Shown piece after piece: positions 45,748-61,183 of a stretch of DNA of 64,000 bases; the first letter of the stretch is position 1, and each line of letters begins with the position of its first letter. The stretch is from Ischnura elegans. Its lineage: Eukaryota; Arthropoda; Insecta; Odonata; Coenagrionidae. A program made the position numbers and the translations under genes. The notes under the pieces were generated by a model. That model did no database searches and was not told the origin of the DNA. It worked only from the letters and a program-made list of their open reading frames with translations. The DNA is taken from positions 1 through 64,000 of the forward strand of contig NW_025791702.1 of assembly GCF_921293095.1 (NCBI RefSeq). The letters are read 5' to 3'.

Positions 45748-48700
45748 CAAACACAAGTTTGAAAGTTCGATTCCCCCGAGGGAGAGCGCACCCCGGCTAT
45801 TGTTTACGACCGAGGTCAACAATGCCAATGCATCCGCTGTCGAGTCCTCGGATCTTGACTGTCTCGAACGATTACTATTAATGACAGCAATGGCACATAG
45901 CCTTTTCGTCCGAAGACGCAAAGCTTGCGTCCGTTTCGCACGTAAAATCACTTATAAATTCAATCCATGAACACATCATTGTAAACCTGCACATTTCTCT
46001 CATTTCTCATCGTTGGTGAATGTTAATTTTGACTGAAGGAAATTAAATCCGGGCAATGCTATTAACTGCCGACCACCGAGCGTCGCTCGGCGTATTGCAT
46101 TTCATTTTCGCGTGCATAACTAGCGGACCACTTCCACTCCCATACGAATTGAGTTCCTGCAAGTCTCGACACGCACACTGACTAGGCAGCCGGTATCGGG
46201 GGTGTCGAGCCTGGAGAAAAGCAAAACAAAATGCTGTCGTCCGAACTTGCGTGTCATGCGATGGATAAAATTGTGCTCCCGGAACATGAAGGACGCAATT
46301 TCTTTCTTTCATTATGTCTCGTTTACGTTGTAATGGCACGCTTGCAATCTGTTAAACGGACAAAGCTTGCAGATGCATTCGAGAAATATATTAATCGCGG
46401 AGTTGTTTCGTGAACGATTCATTACATCAATTCAATTACAGATTTATTGTAACAGTTACTCATCAAACGCACGACGTCCTATCAAAGACAATGAAACGCA
46501 AACGTACGATACTTACTATCGATACTAAATTCGCAACAATAAGAATTTTTCAATGCAAGCAATTAGTAGTGGAACACTTCCCACACGCAAATCGGTGCAA
46601 CAACTTCAGCGTTCGTACTTGTCGAAACAATTGAAAACAACAGCAATGAAACCAGCAAACACCCGGTTGCTAAGGATAATTAGCACGTCAACAATCACAT
46701 TTCTCATTCCCTTTCCCAGGAAAGACCAGCGATAAAAAAGTTTGATGTAATGAAATCGAGTAATTATCACCCATGGCGAAAGCTATTTCAGTTTCGAGCC
46801 CCTACGGTTACCTCGTAACAATCAGTAACGCATTGCAAGAGCACAGTTTACATTTTTTCCCGAAAATCATAACACATGCGGTGTGCGAAAATGTGTGTGG
46901 AGGACTTAAAATAGTCTTCGACGCTTTGCACAATGCGTTCACACATTTCCGATAACCAACGCTGGACATAATTTTGCAAAATCACAAATAAACTTGCGTA
47001 TGAGTGCCGCTACTTACAACATTTCACGGTTTCCATTCAATCATATGACAATGGCGTTTTGCTGGTCTCCAATTTCACGAGTCTGAGGAAACGTTTGTGA
47101 TTTTACGTTTTACAATTAATTCCTTTTCTATATCCGATAAAATTCTTTCGGCCTCCGTGATGCTAACACTACGCTTTTCAAGTCACAAGTCAACTTAACA
47201 CAGCATTACCATGGAATGTTATCGTTGCCCTAATTAATTATGAAGTTTCGCTGCCAAGAAGTTATGAAATATCACACAAGGAATTATATTCGGACGAAAG
47301 GAAATTTAACAATAATCAACGCCGTCTGACAGTGGAAATGCGATGTGCACTTTTTAACATCGCTAACTGCTTTCACAACAGCGGTCCAAATACATAGCAT
47401 TACACTTATTATTAATCCGGATCTGCCAATGTACATGACTTCACATATGCAGAGTAAACAACCACGATGTAACACCGTTAACACTTCAATTAAACTTTAC
47501 CGTAGTTAATTTTGTGACACCAAACAATCAGTTGCTAAGGGAAACATTCGCGAAAAATATTCTTCCTTCAACTCTTTCGTCAACATTTTTAACAACGCAC
47601 TTTGCCTAAGATACATAGTGCAAGGGGAAACCATCAACGTCTTAGCACATTCAATGGCAAACACTTTTAAATTATGCCACGATTCACTCAACTTGTTACA
47701 ATTAAGGACGCCACGACTAATTTCTGTTTTCTTACGATGCACAATTACACCCTGGGATCAATCAACCGTCAAACAGTGTATTAATCACATCACAGTTTAC
47801 TTTTCTACGCAAAAGAGAAAGCCAAGGAATAACACAGACAACGAATATGAATGTGAAGAGTGTGAAAATAAGTAATAGCGTACTTACTCGGCTCTTCGGC
47901 TGTGGATCACAATCGCCATCGCTGTTGTCAACACACTTATTGCCGTACATTTCAATAACTTTTCCTATGCATCCAGCGACACAGACACTTTCACTCCTTT
48001 CCTCACGTTTGCTGATCGTCACGAAGAACACTACAGAACCGGCGTTATGTCAGTTACCGCTGTTAACATGCAACAATTATCACTGACATTAATTACTCGC
48101 GACGTCTTCTCACGACAGCTGCCGCAGCAAGAGCGATCGAGGAGTAATACAGAATCCGCCGCTAGATGGTGCGGGGGGAACCTCCAGCAGTCCACTAAGC
48201 GCATCTCAGTTGGGAATTTGGAATCGCCCGTGGGAAAGCAATTGGGATAATTATTCGCAACGCAGCGGCAATATGAGAATCCTTGCCATACCTAATGAAC
48301 CATCGATTGTCAATTGTCGTGAACTATTAATGTTCTCGACAACAAAGGCAAACCGAACGACCAAATCCTCGCCTTAAATTCGCAAATAATATCGTTAATT
48401 AAGCCATGATTCAAGCACAATGTAGTGAACATTTGCATAATTGGAATATAGAGTACTCTTGTAGCTCAAAATATCAACCAAAACGTACCTCATTATGCAG
48501 TCTTACGTGGATTTCGACGATTTCCTAGGGATTTTAAACCAATATTTCAAGTACGGATGCCACTGATATTCGTTTGGCGAAGGAAATGTTGTAGCAAAGC
48601 AATTACTGAAAGGGGCAGTACAATCTGGGAAATGTTTGTGAGTTTGCCTTTGACGTTTCAAAATTAATTCCTCTTTTACGTCCGATAACATACCTTGGGC

Positions 48701-51700
48701 TTCGTTATGCTAACACTTCCCTTCTAAATTCACATGTTAAGTTATCACAGCTTACCATGAAACGTTGTCCCTGCCCTAATTATTTACGTTATTCCGCTGC
48801 CAACAAAAAATGAAATAGCACAAAAGGAATTACATTCCCACGAAAGGAACGTTAAGAATAACCAACGACGCCTGACGAAGAACACTATAGAACCGGCGTT
48901 ATGTCAGTAACCGCTGATAAACATGCAATAATTATAACTGATAATAATTATTCGCGTCGTCTTCTCACGACGGCTACCGCTGCAAGAGTGATCGAGTAGT
49001 TATTCGGATTCCGCCGATAGATGGCGCGGGGGAGCCTTTTCGCAGTCGCTCGCCGTGGACGTCCACAGCGGAATTTGAAATATCGAGCTAAGAGAAGATG
49101 GAATGATGCAAACAGTGCTTTAGATGGCAATATGTTACGAGGAGGTATGAAGTGCAGGACATGATGGGTTACGAGTGGCAGCTTCTACATGAGATACAGA
49201 GGAGATTGAAGGTATTGATGGAACGAGCGATAAGAGAAGATAAGATGATGAAAACAGTGCCATTGATGGCAATATATTACGAGGAGATTCTATCGTTCTC
49301 ACGTTACTTCACTTACTTAAACTCACGTTAAACTTGTAATTTCATTATTTTCAAACAGAGCATCATTTTTCTGAGAGGATAATCTTTAATATCAACACTG
49401 AAATGACGGTTTCATTATCCTTTCGATTTCAGTAGTTTTCATGGGGCTGCTGTGGCCTGTAAGTTGACAAATACCAATCAAATATTATACACTTCATCCA
49501 AATAACGCCTTCCCGCATTTAAGATAATCTACGCCAAACATAATTTTGCAAAATCACACATGAATTGCGGCGGCAGAGGGGAAGAGAAAAATGCCTCCCA
49601 GGAATGTCACCTCACCTCCAGGCCTTCCGCCCCTCTTCCTCCCCCCCTCCGCCCTTCCCCGCCCGGCCGAGGACGACAGCATCCCACGGTCCCAGGAGCC
49701 TGGAATTTCCAAAAATTCTGTAGCCATACCGGCAAAAAGTCGTCCCCTCCCCCATTCACTCTCACCGAGTGATGTCAGCCTCCAACCACATATCGTTTGC
49801 AAAAAATTTCGACGACCTTAATCCAAACAACCGCTCCTCGCATACCGAATTCACATTTGAGGCATTACGGCCGGTATTCTCCTCTCCCAAAATCACTCGG
49901 ACATGTATTTTTCACGCCAACCGCAACCCGCCGGAGGCGACTTTTACGTCTTCAGCGGTCACCTTATGAAGGTATTTATATCTCCCCTTCTAAATCTCCT
50001 GAAATAATTTTTTTTCACACCATTTCCCGACGCAATTACCTTTCGAGCACCTTCCCCGAACGAACGACACCGGTTTCAGATTTTTACCTGCTCGGGAAGT
50101 ACCCCAAACGCAGTACTGTACTTCGAACATCGAGTCATCCAAAAAATCGAGTTAGTTCACAACAGCGGCGCACTCGGTTTTTTTACTCGACGGAAGACAA
50201 GTGCGCAAATTTTACTCCTTCCGAATTTCGACCCCATTTTCACAAAACCTTTAGTTAAATGCCTTAGGAACACGACCCCGTTGGTATTTTTCAAATATCT
50301 GCAAAACTCTGGCCACGGTGAATTTTTTAAACATTACCCCCCCCACTTTTCTTTGGGACACTTGGAAACGTCACTTTCCATTTTTTTTCCCTCCTACTAG
50401 GCCGATTTTCGTCCAGTATCTTTTAAATTCGCAATTTGCATTACTAAACGCTCATGTCCTATGAATTTCGACACCCCAGCACGCATCCTTCCTATTTTTA
50501 AAAATTATTAAAAGGTCGTTGGAACCACCATTTCGCGTATATTCACGCGCCTTTCATTTATAAATCATTAAGTATGGCAAAAGTCTCCGTTTTTCTTTCG
50601 GATTCCGAAAGAGCACCACATAACACGTATTGAGGATGAATTTCAAGCATCCAGCACGTACTAAAGTGGTCGGAAAAATTTTTCAAATGTCACCGTTACA
50701 ACTCTTTCACGTCCACGACTCAACTACAAAGTTTTACACGGATTTCCCGAATAACATGGTATTTAAAAATCCGAATTGCTGTGCATCTTGTTCAAGAATG
50801 TGTGTTGATGTGAAATAACACGTAAAACATTGCTTGGTGGCCACTTTGTGTTAAATAAACGGCTTTTTCCGTCATCTCGACTGCTCGGCGTGGCATTTCG
50901 GAGTAAACTTAGGACAGGAATTTAGTGTACATTGTGGGATTAAAAATCTGAAACCAAGTGATTGTCGTACACACACGTTGTATGGTGTTGACAAAGATAA
51001 GAATTACATTTCTGTCTCGACGGTATAGCATATTATCGCCTTAGAGTTTGAAGTTAGGAGAAGGCAACCAGTACTGCATTATAATTTTTTTTCCAAAATC
51101 GGTACGGTGCGGCGTGGGTTTCTGGACTACGAAATACGTTACATGCTGTAAGTTTTATGGTGAACATCAGAGATGAGAGAATAGGAAAGAGAGCAATCCG
51201 AAAACTTTGATAAATTTAGTCATAACTCCATAATTCTAACATAATTTTTTTTCGTGCACTGCATCGGAAACCATTCTTGCTATTGTGTTACTTCAGCATG
51301 TTAATTAGGAATGGTCTGCAAGGGAGATGCAGAAAAAGCGAGAATGTTATTGATATTCTCCCCTTCTTCGGTTACTAGTGAATGACTGAGTCTCGTATTA
51401 ATATACCATAAATTAACTAATAACTAGCTGGTCGCCTATTTCGCACTTGGCTGCGAACTGTCCGAGTATGGTTCCGCCGCCGCCGCCGCTAGATGGTGCG
51501 GCGTGCTTCTCCCGGCGATTCACAGACTCTTTCTCTGCGCACATCGGCCGACGGAAAGGCGGCTACTGAAATAAGAAACATTCCTTCGGGTAACCGCGCG
51601 GGTGAGAAAATCACAGAGCGCCTATTTTCCCCTTCATTAAATCACGGGAATGAAAGAAAATTCTAAAATGTGATGCATCATTCCCAATGCAGTCCCCCGT

Positions 51701-53465
51701 GACTTCGAAATAAATTTTTAGCCGTGGTGGACACGGATTATCGTAAACACCTTTAACTGTTTGTCACCGTTCCTTCCCACTCTGAAAATGTTTCGTGCCC
51801 GAGTTGCTGCCCGCAGTTGTCCACGATTCAATTTTACATTTTCCCTAACGGTACCGTAAGTTCTTACTACATTTTTGCATGCCACGGTGAATGACAATCG
51901 TTCTCCAGTCTCTTCGCCATCGGAGTGAAGCGGAAATTACATCCTTTCGCGAGCGATCGAAGAATTTCCTTATCCGAATTAATTATTCCTCGTGAGTAGT
52001 CAGGTCTACTTTCCTTCCTCGATTGCACCCTACATGCGTCAAATATCCTTCCTCTTCTCAATAAGTAATATCGTCACTGTCTGCCAGTGTCAACGACTTA
52101 TCCTTAAACCGAACTCCCATAGTTGTACATATTCGCAGTACACGAGAAAAGTTCGCAGAGTTTCGGAGTATAGCCGTACATTTAGTCAGTAAAGGGAGAG
52201 AACCGATTAATTAATATCTTACGAATAGGCAATCCACATTTCTCTACATTCTATTAAAACGCACGGAACGACTTAATCCGTAGCAATAAATTTCCGTGCC
52301 TTCTGCCTTGAGTATATGTTAACGAACACACTCGTCTCTTCCACAATGATTTTCAAAGCATAACTCAATTATTTGGTAAGCTTTTCGTGACATTTAACTG
52401 TTTCGCTTGAGCGCTGAACAATATAGTTACCCTTAGTAACGAAGTTATTTGGTTTCCTGTTGGCTGTTTGCTACACCTAAACATTTCAATGCAAGACGTA
52501 ACGCGAGTACAGCAAATAATGGAAACTTTGCATCGCTAATTCTTTCAACGTTACGTGCGACGTAACATAGCAACCGACGGTGGAAAATCATGGAATTCGC
52601 TTATCAAAAATGCCACTTCTTGCACCTCCTGCTAATTTTTATTGATAGGGAAATGTTGTCTGCTTAATATAAATTGCCTCCCGAAGACATATAAGACACG
52701 GGAGAAAAAAATCGATGAAAGCCATCGAACACCGGATTCGCACTCCAGAATAAAGGTTGATTATTTGCAGTAATAAAATATTACGGCGTTGGTGCTACCG
52801 ACATCTTTATCATCCGATTTGGACTAGTTGTTAGAGTACGTTGCTACCACGCGCGCGGGGCCCACGTTCGATGCTTCAGGCACGCAATTTTTTTCACAAT
52901 ATTTTGTATTTCTTTCGCTGCGGCTCACGTTAAACTTTTAATTTCATTATTTCCAAACAGAACATAATTTTTTACGAGAGCAAAATCTTTAATATCAACA
53001 AATGTAGTTTCATCATCCTTTCGATTTTATTAGTTTTCATGGGGCTACTGTGGCCTGTAAGTTGACAAATAGCAATCCAATTTCATACGCTTTATCCAAA
53101 TCGTTTGCTGATTTCTACCGAATATTTTGATGTCCCTCGTGAACCGAAAACTTTGATAAATTTAGTCATAACTCCATAATTCTAACATAATTTTTTTTTC
53201 GTGCACTGCATCGGAAACCATTCTTGCTATTGTGTTACTTCAGCATGTTAATTAGGAAAGGTCTGCAAGGGAGATGCAGAAAAAGAAGGATTGTTATTGA
53301 TATTCTCCCCTTCTTCGGTTACTAGTGAATGACTAAGTCTCGTATTAATATACCATAAATTAACTAATAACTAGCTGGTCGCCTATTTCGCACTTGGCTG
53401 CGAACTGTCCGAGTATGGTTCCGCCGCCGCCGCCGCTAGATGGTGCGGCGTGCTTCTCCGCTTCT
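45748..53465 (+). repeat. 7.7-kb tandem unit 2 (7718 bp)
   Basis: This unit is over 99% identical to unit 1 by landmark comparison, with the same internal features shifted by 7717 bp. Examples of differences are AGTCACAAGTC at about 47180 against AGTCACATGTC in unit 1, and the length of the C run at about 50336. Confidence 0.95.
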
Positions 53466-56400
53466 CAAACACAAGTTTGAAAGTTCGATTCCCCCGAGGG
53501 AGAGCGCACCCCGGCTATTGTTTACGACCGAGGTCAACAATGCCAATGCATCCGCTGTCGAGTCCTCGGATCTTGACTGTCTCGAACGATTACTATTAAT
53601 GACAGCAATGGCACATAGCCTTTTCGTCCGAAGACGCAAAGCTTGCGTCCGTTTCGCACGTAAAATCACTTATAAATTCAATCCATGAACACATCATTGT
53701 AAACCTGCACATTTCTCTCATTTCTCATCGTTGGTGAATGTTAATTTTGACTGAAGGAAATTAAATCCGGGCAATGCTATTAACTGCCGACCACCGAGCG
53801 TCGCTCGGCGTATTGCATTTCATTTTCGCGTTCATAACTAGCGGACCACTTCGACTCCCATACGAATTGAGTTCCTGCAAGTCTCGACACGCACACTGAC
53901 TAGGCAGCCGGTATCGGGGGTGTCGAGCCTGGAGAAAAGCAAAACAAAATGCTGTCGTCCGAACTTGCGTGTCATGCGATGGATAAAATTGTGCTCCCGG
54001 AACATGAAGGACGCAATTTCTTTCTTTCATTATGTCTCGTTTACGTTGTAATGGCACGCTTGCAATCGGTTAAACGGACAAAGCTTGCAGATGCATTCGA
54101 GAAATATATTAATCGCGGAGTTGTTTCGTGAACGATTCATTACATCAATTCAATTACAGATTTATTGTAACAGTTACTCATCAAACGCACGACGTCCTAT
54201 CAAAGACAATGAAACGCAAACGTACGATACTTACTATCGATACTAAATTCGCAACAATAAGAATTTTTCAATGCAAGCAATTAGTAGTGGAACACTTCCC
54301 ACACGCAAATCGGTGCAACAACTTCAGCGTTCGTACTTGTCGAAACAATTGAAAACAACAGCAATGAAACCAGCAAACACCCGGTTGCTAAGGATAATTA
54401 GCACGTCAACAATCACATTTCTCATTCCCTTTCCCAGGAAAGACCAGCGATAAAAAAGTTTGATGTAATGAAATCGAGTAATTATCACCCATGGCGAAAG
54501 CTATTTCAGTTTCGAGCCCCTACGGTTACCTCGTAACAATCAGTAACGCATTGCAAGAGCACAGTTTACATTTTTTCCCGAAAATCATAACACATGCGGT
54601 GTGCGAAAATGTGTGTGGAGGACTTAAAATAGTCTTCGACGCTTTGCATAATGCGTTCACACATTTCCGATAACCAACGCTGGACATAATTTTGCAAAAT
54701 CACAAATAAACTTGCGTATGAGTGCCGCTACTTACAACATTTCACGGTTTCCATTCAATCATATGACAATGGCGTTTTGCTGGTCTCCAATTTCACGAGT
54801 CTGAGGAAACGTTTGTGATTTTACGTTTTACAATTAATTCCTTTTCTATATCCGATAAAATTCTTTCGGCCTCCGTGATGCTAACACTACGCTTTTCAAG
54901 TCACAAGTCAACTTAACACAGCATTACCATGGAATGTTATCGTTGCCCTAATTAATTATGAAGTTTCGCTGCCAAGAAGTTATGAAATATCACACAAGGA
55001 ATTATATTCGGACGAAAGGAAATTTAACAATAATCAACGCCGTCTGACAGTGGAAATGCGATGTGCACTTTTTAACATCGCTAACTGCTTTCACAACAGC
55101 GGTCCAAATACATAGCATTACACTTATTATTAATCCGGATCTGCCAATGTACATGACTTCACATATGCAGAGTAAACAACCACGATGTAACACCGTTAAC
55201 ACTTCAATTAAACTTTACCGTAGTTAATTTTGTGACACCAAACAATCAGTTGCTAAGGGAAACATTCGCGAAAAATATTCTTCCTTCAACTCTTTCGTCA
55301 ACATTTTTAACAACGCACTTTGCCTAAGATACATAGTGCAAGGGGAAACCATCAACGTCTTAGCACATTCAATGGCAAACACTTTTAAATTATGCCACGA
55401 TTCACTCAACTTGTTACAATTAAGGACGCCACGACTAATTTCTGTTTTCTTACGATGCACAATTACACCCTGGGATCAATCAACCGTCAAACAGTGTATT
55501 AATCACATCACAGTTTACTTTTCTACGCAAAAGAGAAAGCCAAGGAATAACACAGACAACGAATATGAATGTGAAGAGTGTGAAAATAAGTAATAGCGTA
55601 CTTACTCGGCTCTTCGGCTGTGGATCACAATCGCCATCGCTGTTGTCAACACACTTATTGCCGTACATTTCAATAACTTTTCCTATGCATCCAGCGACAC
55701 AGACACTTTCACTCCTTTCCTCACGTTTGCTGATCGTCACGAAGAACACTACAGAACCGGCGTTATGTCAGTTACCGCTGTTAACATGCAACAATTATCA
55801 CTGACATTAATTACTCGCGACGTCTTCTCACGACAGCTGCCGCAGCAAGAGCGATCGAGGAGTAATACAGAATCCGCCGCTAGATGGTGCGGGGGGAACC
55901 TCCAGCAGTCCACTAAGCGCATCTCAGTTGGGAATTTGGAATCGCCCGTGGGAAAGCAATTGGGATAATTATTCGCAACGCAGCGGCAATATGAGAATCC
56001 TTGCCATACCTAATGAACCATCGATTGTCAATTGTCGTGAACTATTAATGTTCTCGACAACAAAGGCAAACCGAACGACCAAATCCTCGCCTTAAATTCG
56101 CAAATAATATCGTTAATTAAGCCATGATTCAAGCACAATGTAGTGAACATTTGCATAATTGGAATATAGAGTACTCTTGTAGCTCAAAATATCAACCAAA
56201 ACGTACCTCATTATGCAGTCTTACGTGGATTTCGACGATTTCCTAGGGATTTTAAACCAATATTTCAAGTACGGATGCCACTGATATTCGTTTGGCGAAG
56301 GAAATGTTGTAGCAAAGCAATTACTGAAAGGGGCAGTACAATCTGGGAAATGTTTGTGAGTTTGCCTTTGACGTTTCAAAATTAATTCCTCTTTTACGTC

Positions 56401-59400
56401 CGATAACATACCTTGGGCTTCGTTATGCTAACACTTCCCTTCTAAATTCACATGTTAAGTTATCACAGCTTACCATGAAACGTTGTCCCTGCCCTAATTA
56501 TTTACGTTATTCCGCTGCCAACAAAAAATGAAATAGCACAAAAGGAATTACATTCCCACGAAAGGAACGTTAAGAATAACCAACGACGCCTGACGAAGAA
56601 CACTATAGAACCGGCGTTATGTCAGTAACCGCTGATAAACATGCAATAATTATAACTGATAATAATTATTCGCGTCGTCTTCTCACGACGGCTACCGCTG
56701 CAAGAGTGATCGAGTAGTTATTCGGATTCCGCCGATAGATGGCGCGGGGGAGCCTTTTCGCAGTCGCTCGCCGTGGACGTCCACAGCGGAATTTGAAATA
56801 TCGAGCTAAGAGAAGATGGAATGATGCAAACAGTGCTTTAGATGGCAATATGTTACGAGGAGGTATGAAGTGCAGGACATGATGGGTTACGAGTGGCAGC
56901 TTCTACATGAGATACAGAGGAGATTGAAGGTATTGATGGAACGAGCGATAAGAGAAGATAAGATGATGAAAACAGTGCCATTGATGGCAATATATTACGA
57001 GGAGATTCTATCGTTCTCACGTTACTTCACTTACTTAAACTCACGTTAAACTTGTAATTTCATTATTTTCAAACAGAGCATCATTTTTCTGAGAGGATAA
57101 TCTTTAATATCAACACTGAAATGACGGTTTCATTATCCTTTCGATTTCAGTAGTTTTCATGGGGCTGCTGTGGCCTGTAAGTTGACAAATACCAATCAAA
57201 TATTATACACTTCATCCAAATAACGCCTTCCCGCATTTAAGATAATCTACGCCAAACATAATTTTGCAAAATCACACATGAATTGCGGCGGCAGAGGGGA
57301 AGAGAAAAATGCCTCCCAGGAATGTCACCTCACCTCCAGGCCTTCCGCCCCTCTTCCTCCCCCCCTCCGCCCTTCCCCGCCCGGCCGAGGACGACAGCAT
57401 CCCACGGTCCCAGGAGCCTGGAATTTCCAAAAATTCTGTAGCCATACCGGCAAAAAGTCGTCCCCTCCCCCATTCACTCTCACCGAGTGATGTCAGCCTC
57501 CAACCACATATCGTTTGCAAAAAATTTCGACGACCTTAATCCAAACAACCGCTCCTCGCATACCGAATTCACATTTGAGGCATTACGGCCGGTATTCTCC
57601 TCTCCCAAAATCACTCGGACATGTATTTTTCACGCCAACCGCAACCCGCCGGAGGCGACTTTTACGTCTTCAGCGGTCACCTTATGAAGGTATTTATATC
57701 TCCCCTTCTAAATCTCCTGAAATAATTTTTTTTCACACCATTTCCCGACGCAATTACCTTTCGAGCACCTTCCCCGAACGAACGACACCGGTTTCAGATT
57801 TTTACCTGCTCGGGAAGTACCCCAAACGCAGTACTGTACTTCGAACATCGAGTCATCCAAAAAATCGAGTTAGTTCACAACAGCGGCGCACTCGGTTTTT
57901 TTACTCGACGGAAGACAAGTGCGCAAATTTTACTCCTTCCGAATTTCGACCCCATTTTCACAAAACCTTTAGTTAAATGCCTTAGGAACACGACCCCGTT
58001 GGTATTTTTCAAATATCTGCAAAACTCTGGCCACGGTGAATTTTTTAAACATTACCCACCCCACTTTTCTTTGGGACACTTGGAAACGTCACTTTCCATT
58101 TTTTTCCCTCCTACTAGGCCGATTTTCGTCCAGTATCTTTTAAATTCGCAATTTGCATTACTAAACGCTCATGTCCTATGAATTTCGACACCCCAGCACG
58201 CATCCTTCCTATTTTTAAAAATTATTAAAAGGTCGTTGGAACCACCATTTCGCGTATATTCACGCGCCTTTCATTTATAAATCATTAAGTATGGCAAAAG
58301 TCTCCGTTTTTCTTTCGGATTCCGAAAGAGCACCACATAACACGTATTGAGGATGAATTTCAAGCATCCAGCACGTACTAAAGTGGTCGGAAAAATTTTT
58401 CAAATGTCACCGTTACAACTCTTTCACGTCCACGACTCAACTACAAAGTTTTACACGGATTTCCCGAATAACATGGTATTTAAAAATCCGAATTGCTGTG
58501 CATCTTGTTCAAGAATGTGTGTTGATGTGAAATAACACGTAAAACATTGCTTGGTGGCCACTTTGTGTTAAATAAACGGCTTTTTCCGTCATCTCGACTG
58601 CTCGGCGTGGCATTTCGGAGTAAACTTAGGACAGGAATTTAGTGTACATTGTGGGATTAAAAATCTGAAACCAAGTGATTGTCGTACACACACGTTGTAT
58701 GGTGTTGACAAAGATAAGAATTACATTTCTGTCTCGACGGTATAGCATATTATCGCCTTAGAGTTTGAAGTTAGGAGAAGGCAACCAGTACTGCATTATA
58801 ATTTTTTTTCCAAAATCGGTACGGTGCGGCGTGGGTTTCTGGACTACGAAATACGTTACATGCTGTAAGTTTTATGGTGAACATCAGAGATGAGAGAATA
58901 GGAAAGAGAGCAATCCGAAAACTTTGATAAATTTAGTCATAACTCCATAATTCTAACATAATTTGTTTTTCGTGCACTGCATCGGAAACCATTCTTGCTA
59001 TTGTGTTACTTCAGCATGTTAATTAGGAATGGTCTGCAAGGGAGATGCAGAAAAAGCGAGAATGTTATTGATATTCTCCCCTTCTTCGGTTACTAGTGAA
59101 TGACTGAGTCTCGTATTAATATACCATAAATTAACTAATAACTAGCTGGTCGCCTATTTCGCACTTGGCTGCGAACTGTCCGAGTATGGTTCCGCCGCCG
59201 CCGCCGCTAGATGGTGCGGCGTGCTTCTCCCGGCGATTCACAGACTCTTTCTCTGCGCACATCGGCCGACGGAAAGGCGGCTACTGAAATAAGAAACATT
59301 CCTTCGGGTAACCGCGCGGGTGAGAAAATCACAGAGCGCCTATTTTCCCCTTCATTAAATCACGGGAATGAAAGAAAATTCTAAAATGTGATGCATCATT

Positions 59401-61183
59401 CCCAATGCAGTCCCCCGTGACTTCGAAATAAATTTTTAGCCGTGGTGGACACGGATTATCGTAAACACCTTTAACTGTTTGTCACCGTTCCTTCCCACTC
59501 TGAAAATGTTTCGTGCCCGAGTTGCTGCCCGCAGTTGTCCACGATTCAATTTTACATTTTCCCTAACGGTACCGTAAGTTCTTACTACATTTTTGCATGC
59601 CACGGTGAATGACAATCGTTCTCCAGTCTCCTCGCCATCGGAGTGAAGCGGAAATTACATCCTTTCGCGAGCGATCGAAGAATTTCCTTATCCGAATTAA
59701 TTATTCCTCGTGAGTAGTCAGGTCTACTTTCCTTCCTCGATTGCACCCTACATGCGTCAAATATCCTTCCTCTTCTCAATAAGTAATATCGTCACTGTCT
59801 GCCAGTGTCAACGACTTATCCTTAAACCGAACTCCCATAGTTGTACATATTCGCAGTACACGAGAAAAGTTCGCAGAGTTTCGGAGTATAGCCGTACATT
59901 TAGTCAGTAAAGGGAGAGAACCGATTAATTAATATCTTACGAATAGGCAATCCACATTTCTCTACATTCTATTAAAACGCACGGAACGACTTAATCCGTA
60001 GCAATAAATTTCCGTGCCTTCTGCCTTGAGTATATGTTAACGAACACACTCGTCTCTTCCACAATGATTTTCAAAGCATAACTCAACTATTTGGTAAGCT
60101 TTTCGTGACATTTAACTGTTTCGCTTGAGCGCTGAACAATATAGTTACCCTTAGTAACGAAGTTATTTGGTTTCCTGTTGGCTGTTTGCTACACCTAAAC
60201 ATTTCAATGCAAGACGTAACGCGAGTACAGCAAATAATGGAAACTTTGCATCGCTAATTCTTTCAACGTTACGTGCGACGTAACATAGCAACCGACGGTG
60301 GAAAATCATGGAATTCGCTTATCAAAAATGCCACTTCTTGCACCTCCTGCTAATTTTTATTGATAGGGAAATGTTATCTGCTTAATATAAATTGCCTCCC
60401 GAAGACATATAAGACACGGGAGAAAAAAATCGATGAAAGCCATCGAACACCGGATTCGCACTCCAGAATAAAGGTTGATTATTTGCAGTAATAAAATATT
60501 ACGGCGTTGGTGCTACCGACATCTTTATCATCCGATTTGGACTAGTTGTTAGAGTACGTTGCTACCACGCGCGCGGGGCCCACGTTCGATGCTTCAGGCA
60601 CGCAATTTTTTTCACAATATTTTGTATTTCTTTCGCTGCGGCTCACGTTAAACTTTTAATTTCATTATTTCCAAACAGAACATAATTTTTTACGAGAGCA
60701 AAATCTTTAATATCAACAAATGTAGTTTCATCATCCTTTCGATTTTATTAGTTTTCATGGGGCTGCTGTGGCCTGTAAGTTGACAAATAGCAATCCAATT
60801 TCATACGCTTTATCCAAATCGTTTGCTGATTTCTACCGAATATTTTGATGTCCCTCGTGAACCGAAAACTTTGATAAATTTAGTCATAACTCCATAATTC
60901 TAACATAATTTTTTTTTCGTGCACTGCATCGGAAACCATTCTTGCTATTGTGTTACTTCAGCATGTTAATTAGGAAAGGTCTGCAAGGGAGATGCAGAAA
61001 AAGAAGGATTGTTATTGATATTCTCCCCTTCTTCGGTTACTAGTGAATGACTAAGTCTCGTATTAATATACCATAAATTAACTAATAACTAGCTGGTCGC
61101 CTATTTCGCACTTGGCTGCGAACTGTCCGAGTATGGTTCCGCCGCCGCCGCCGCTAGATGGTGCGGCGTGCTTCTCCGCTTCT
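53466..61183 (+). repeat. 7.7-kb tandem unit 3 (7718 bp)
   Basis: This unit is nearly identical to unit 2. Some variants are shared by units 2 and 3 but not unit 1, such as ACAAGTCAACTTAAC and ATTTACGTTATTCC, suggesting units 2 and 3 are the more recently copied pair. Confidence 0.95.

Noticed and set aside
49797-50258. A 153-codon frame repeated in units 2 and 3 (133 codons in unit 1)
   Set aside because: The frame has a low-complexity Arg/Ser/Thr/Pro-rich translation, and its start varies between units because of single base changes. There is no recognisable domain, and conservation merely reflects unit identity.
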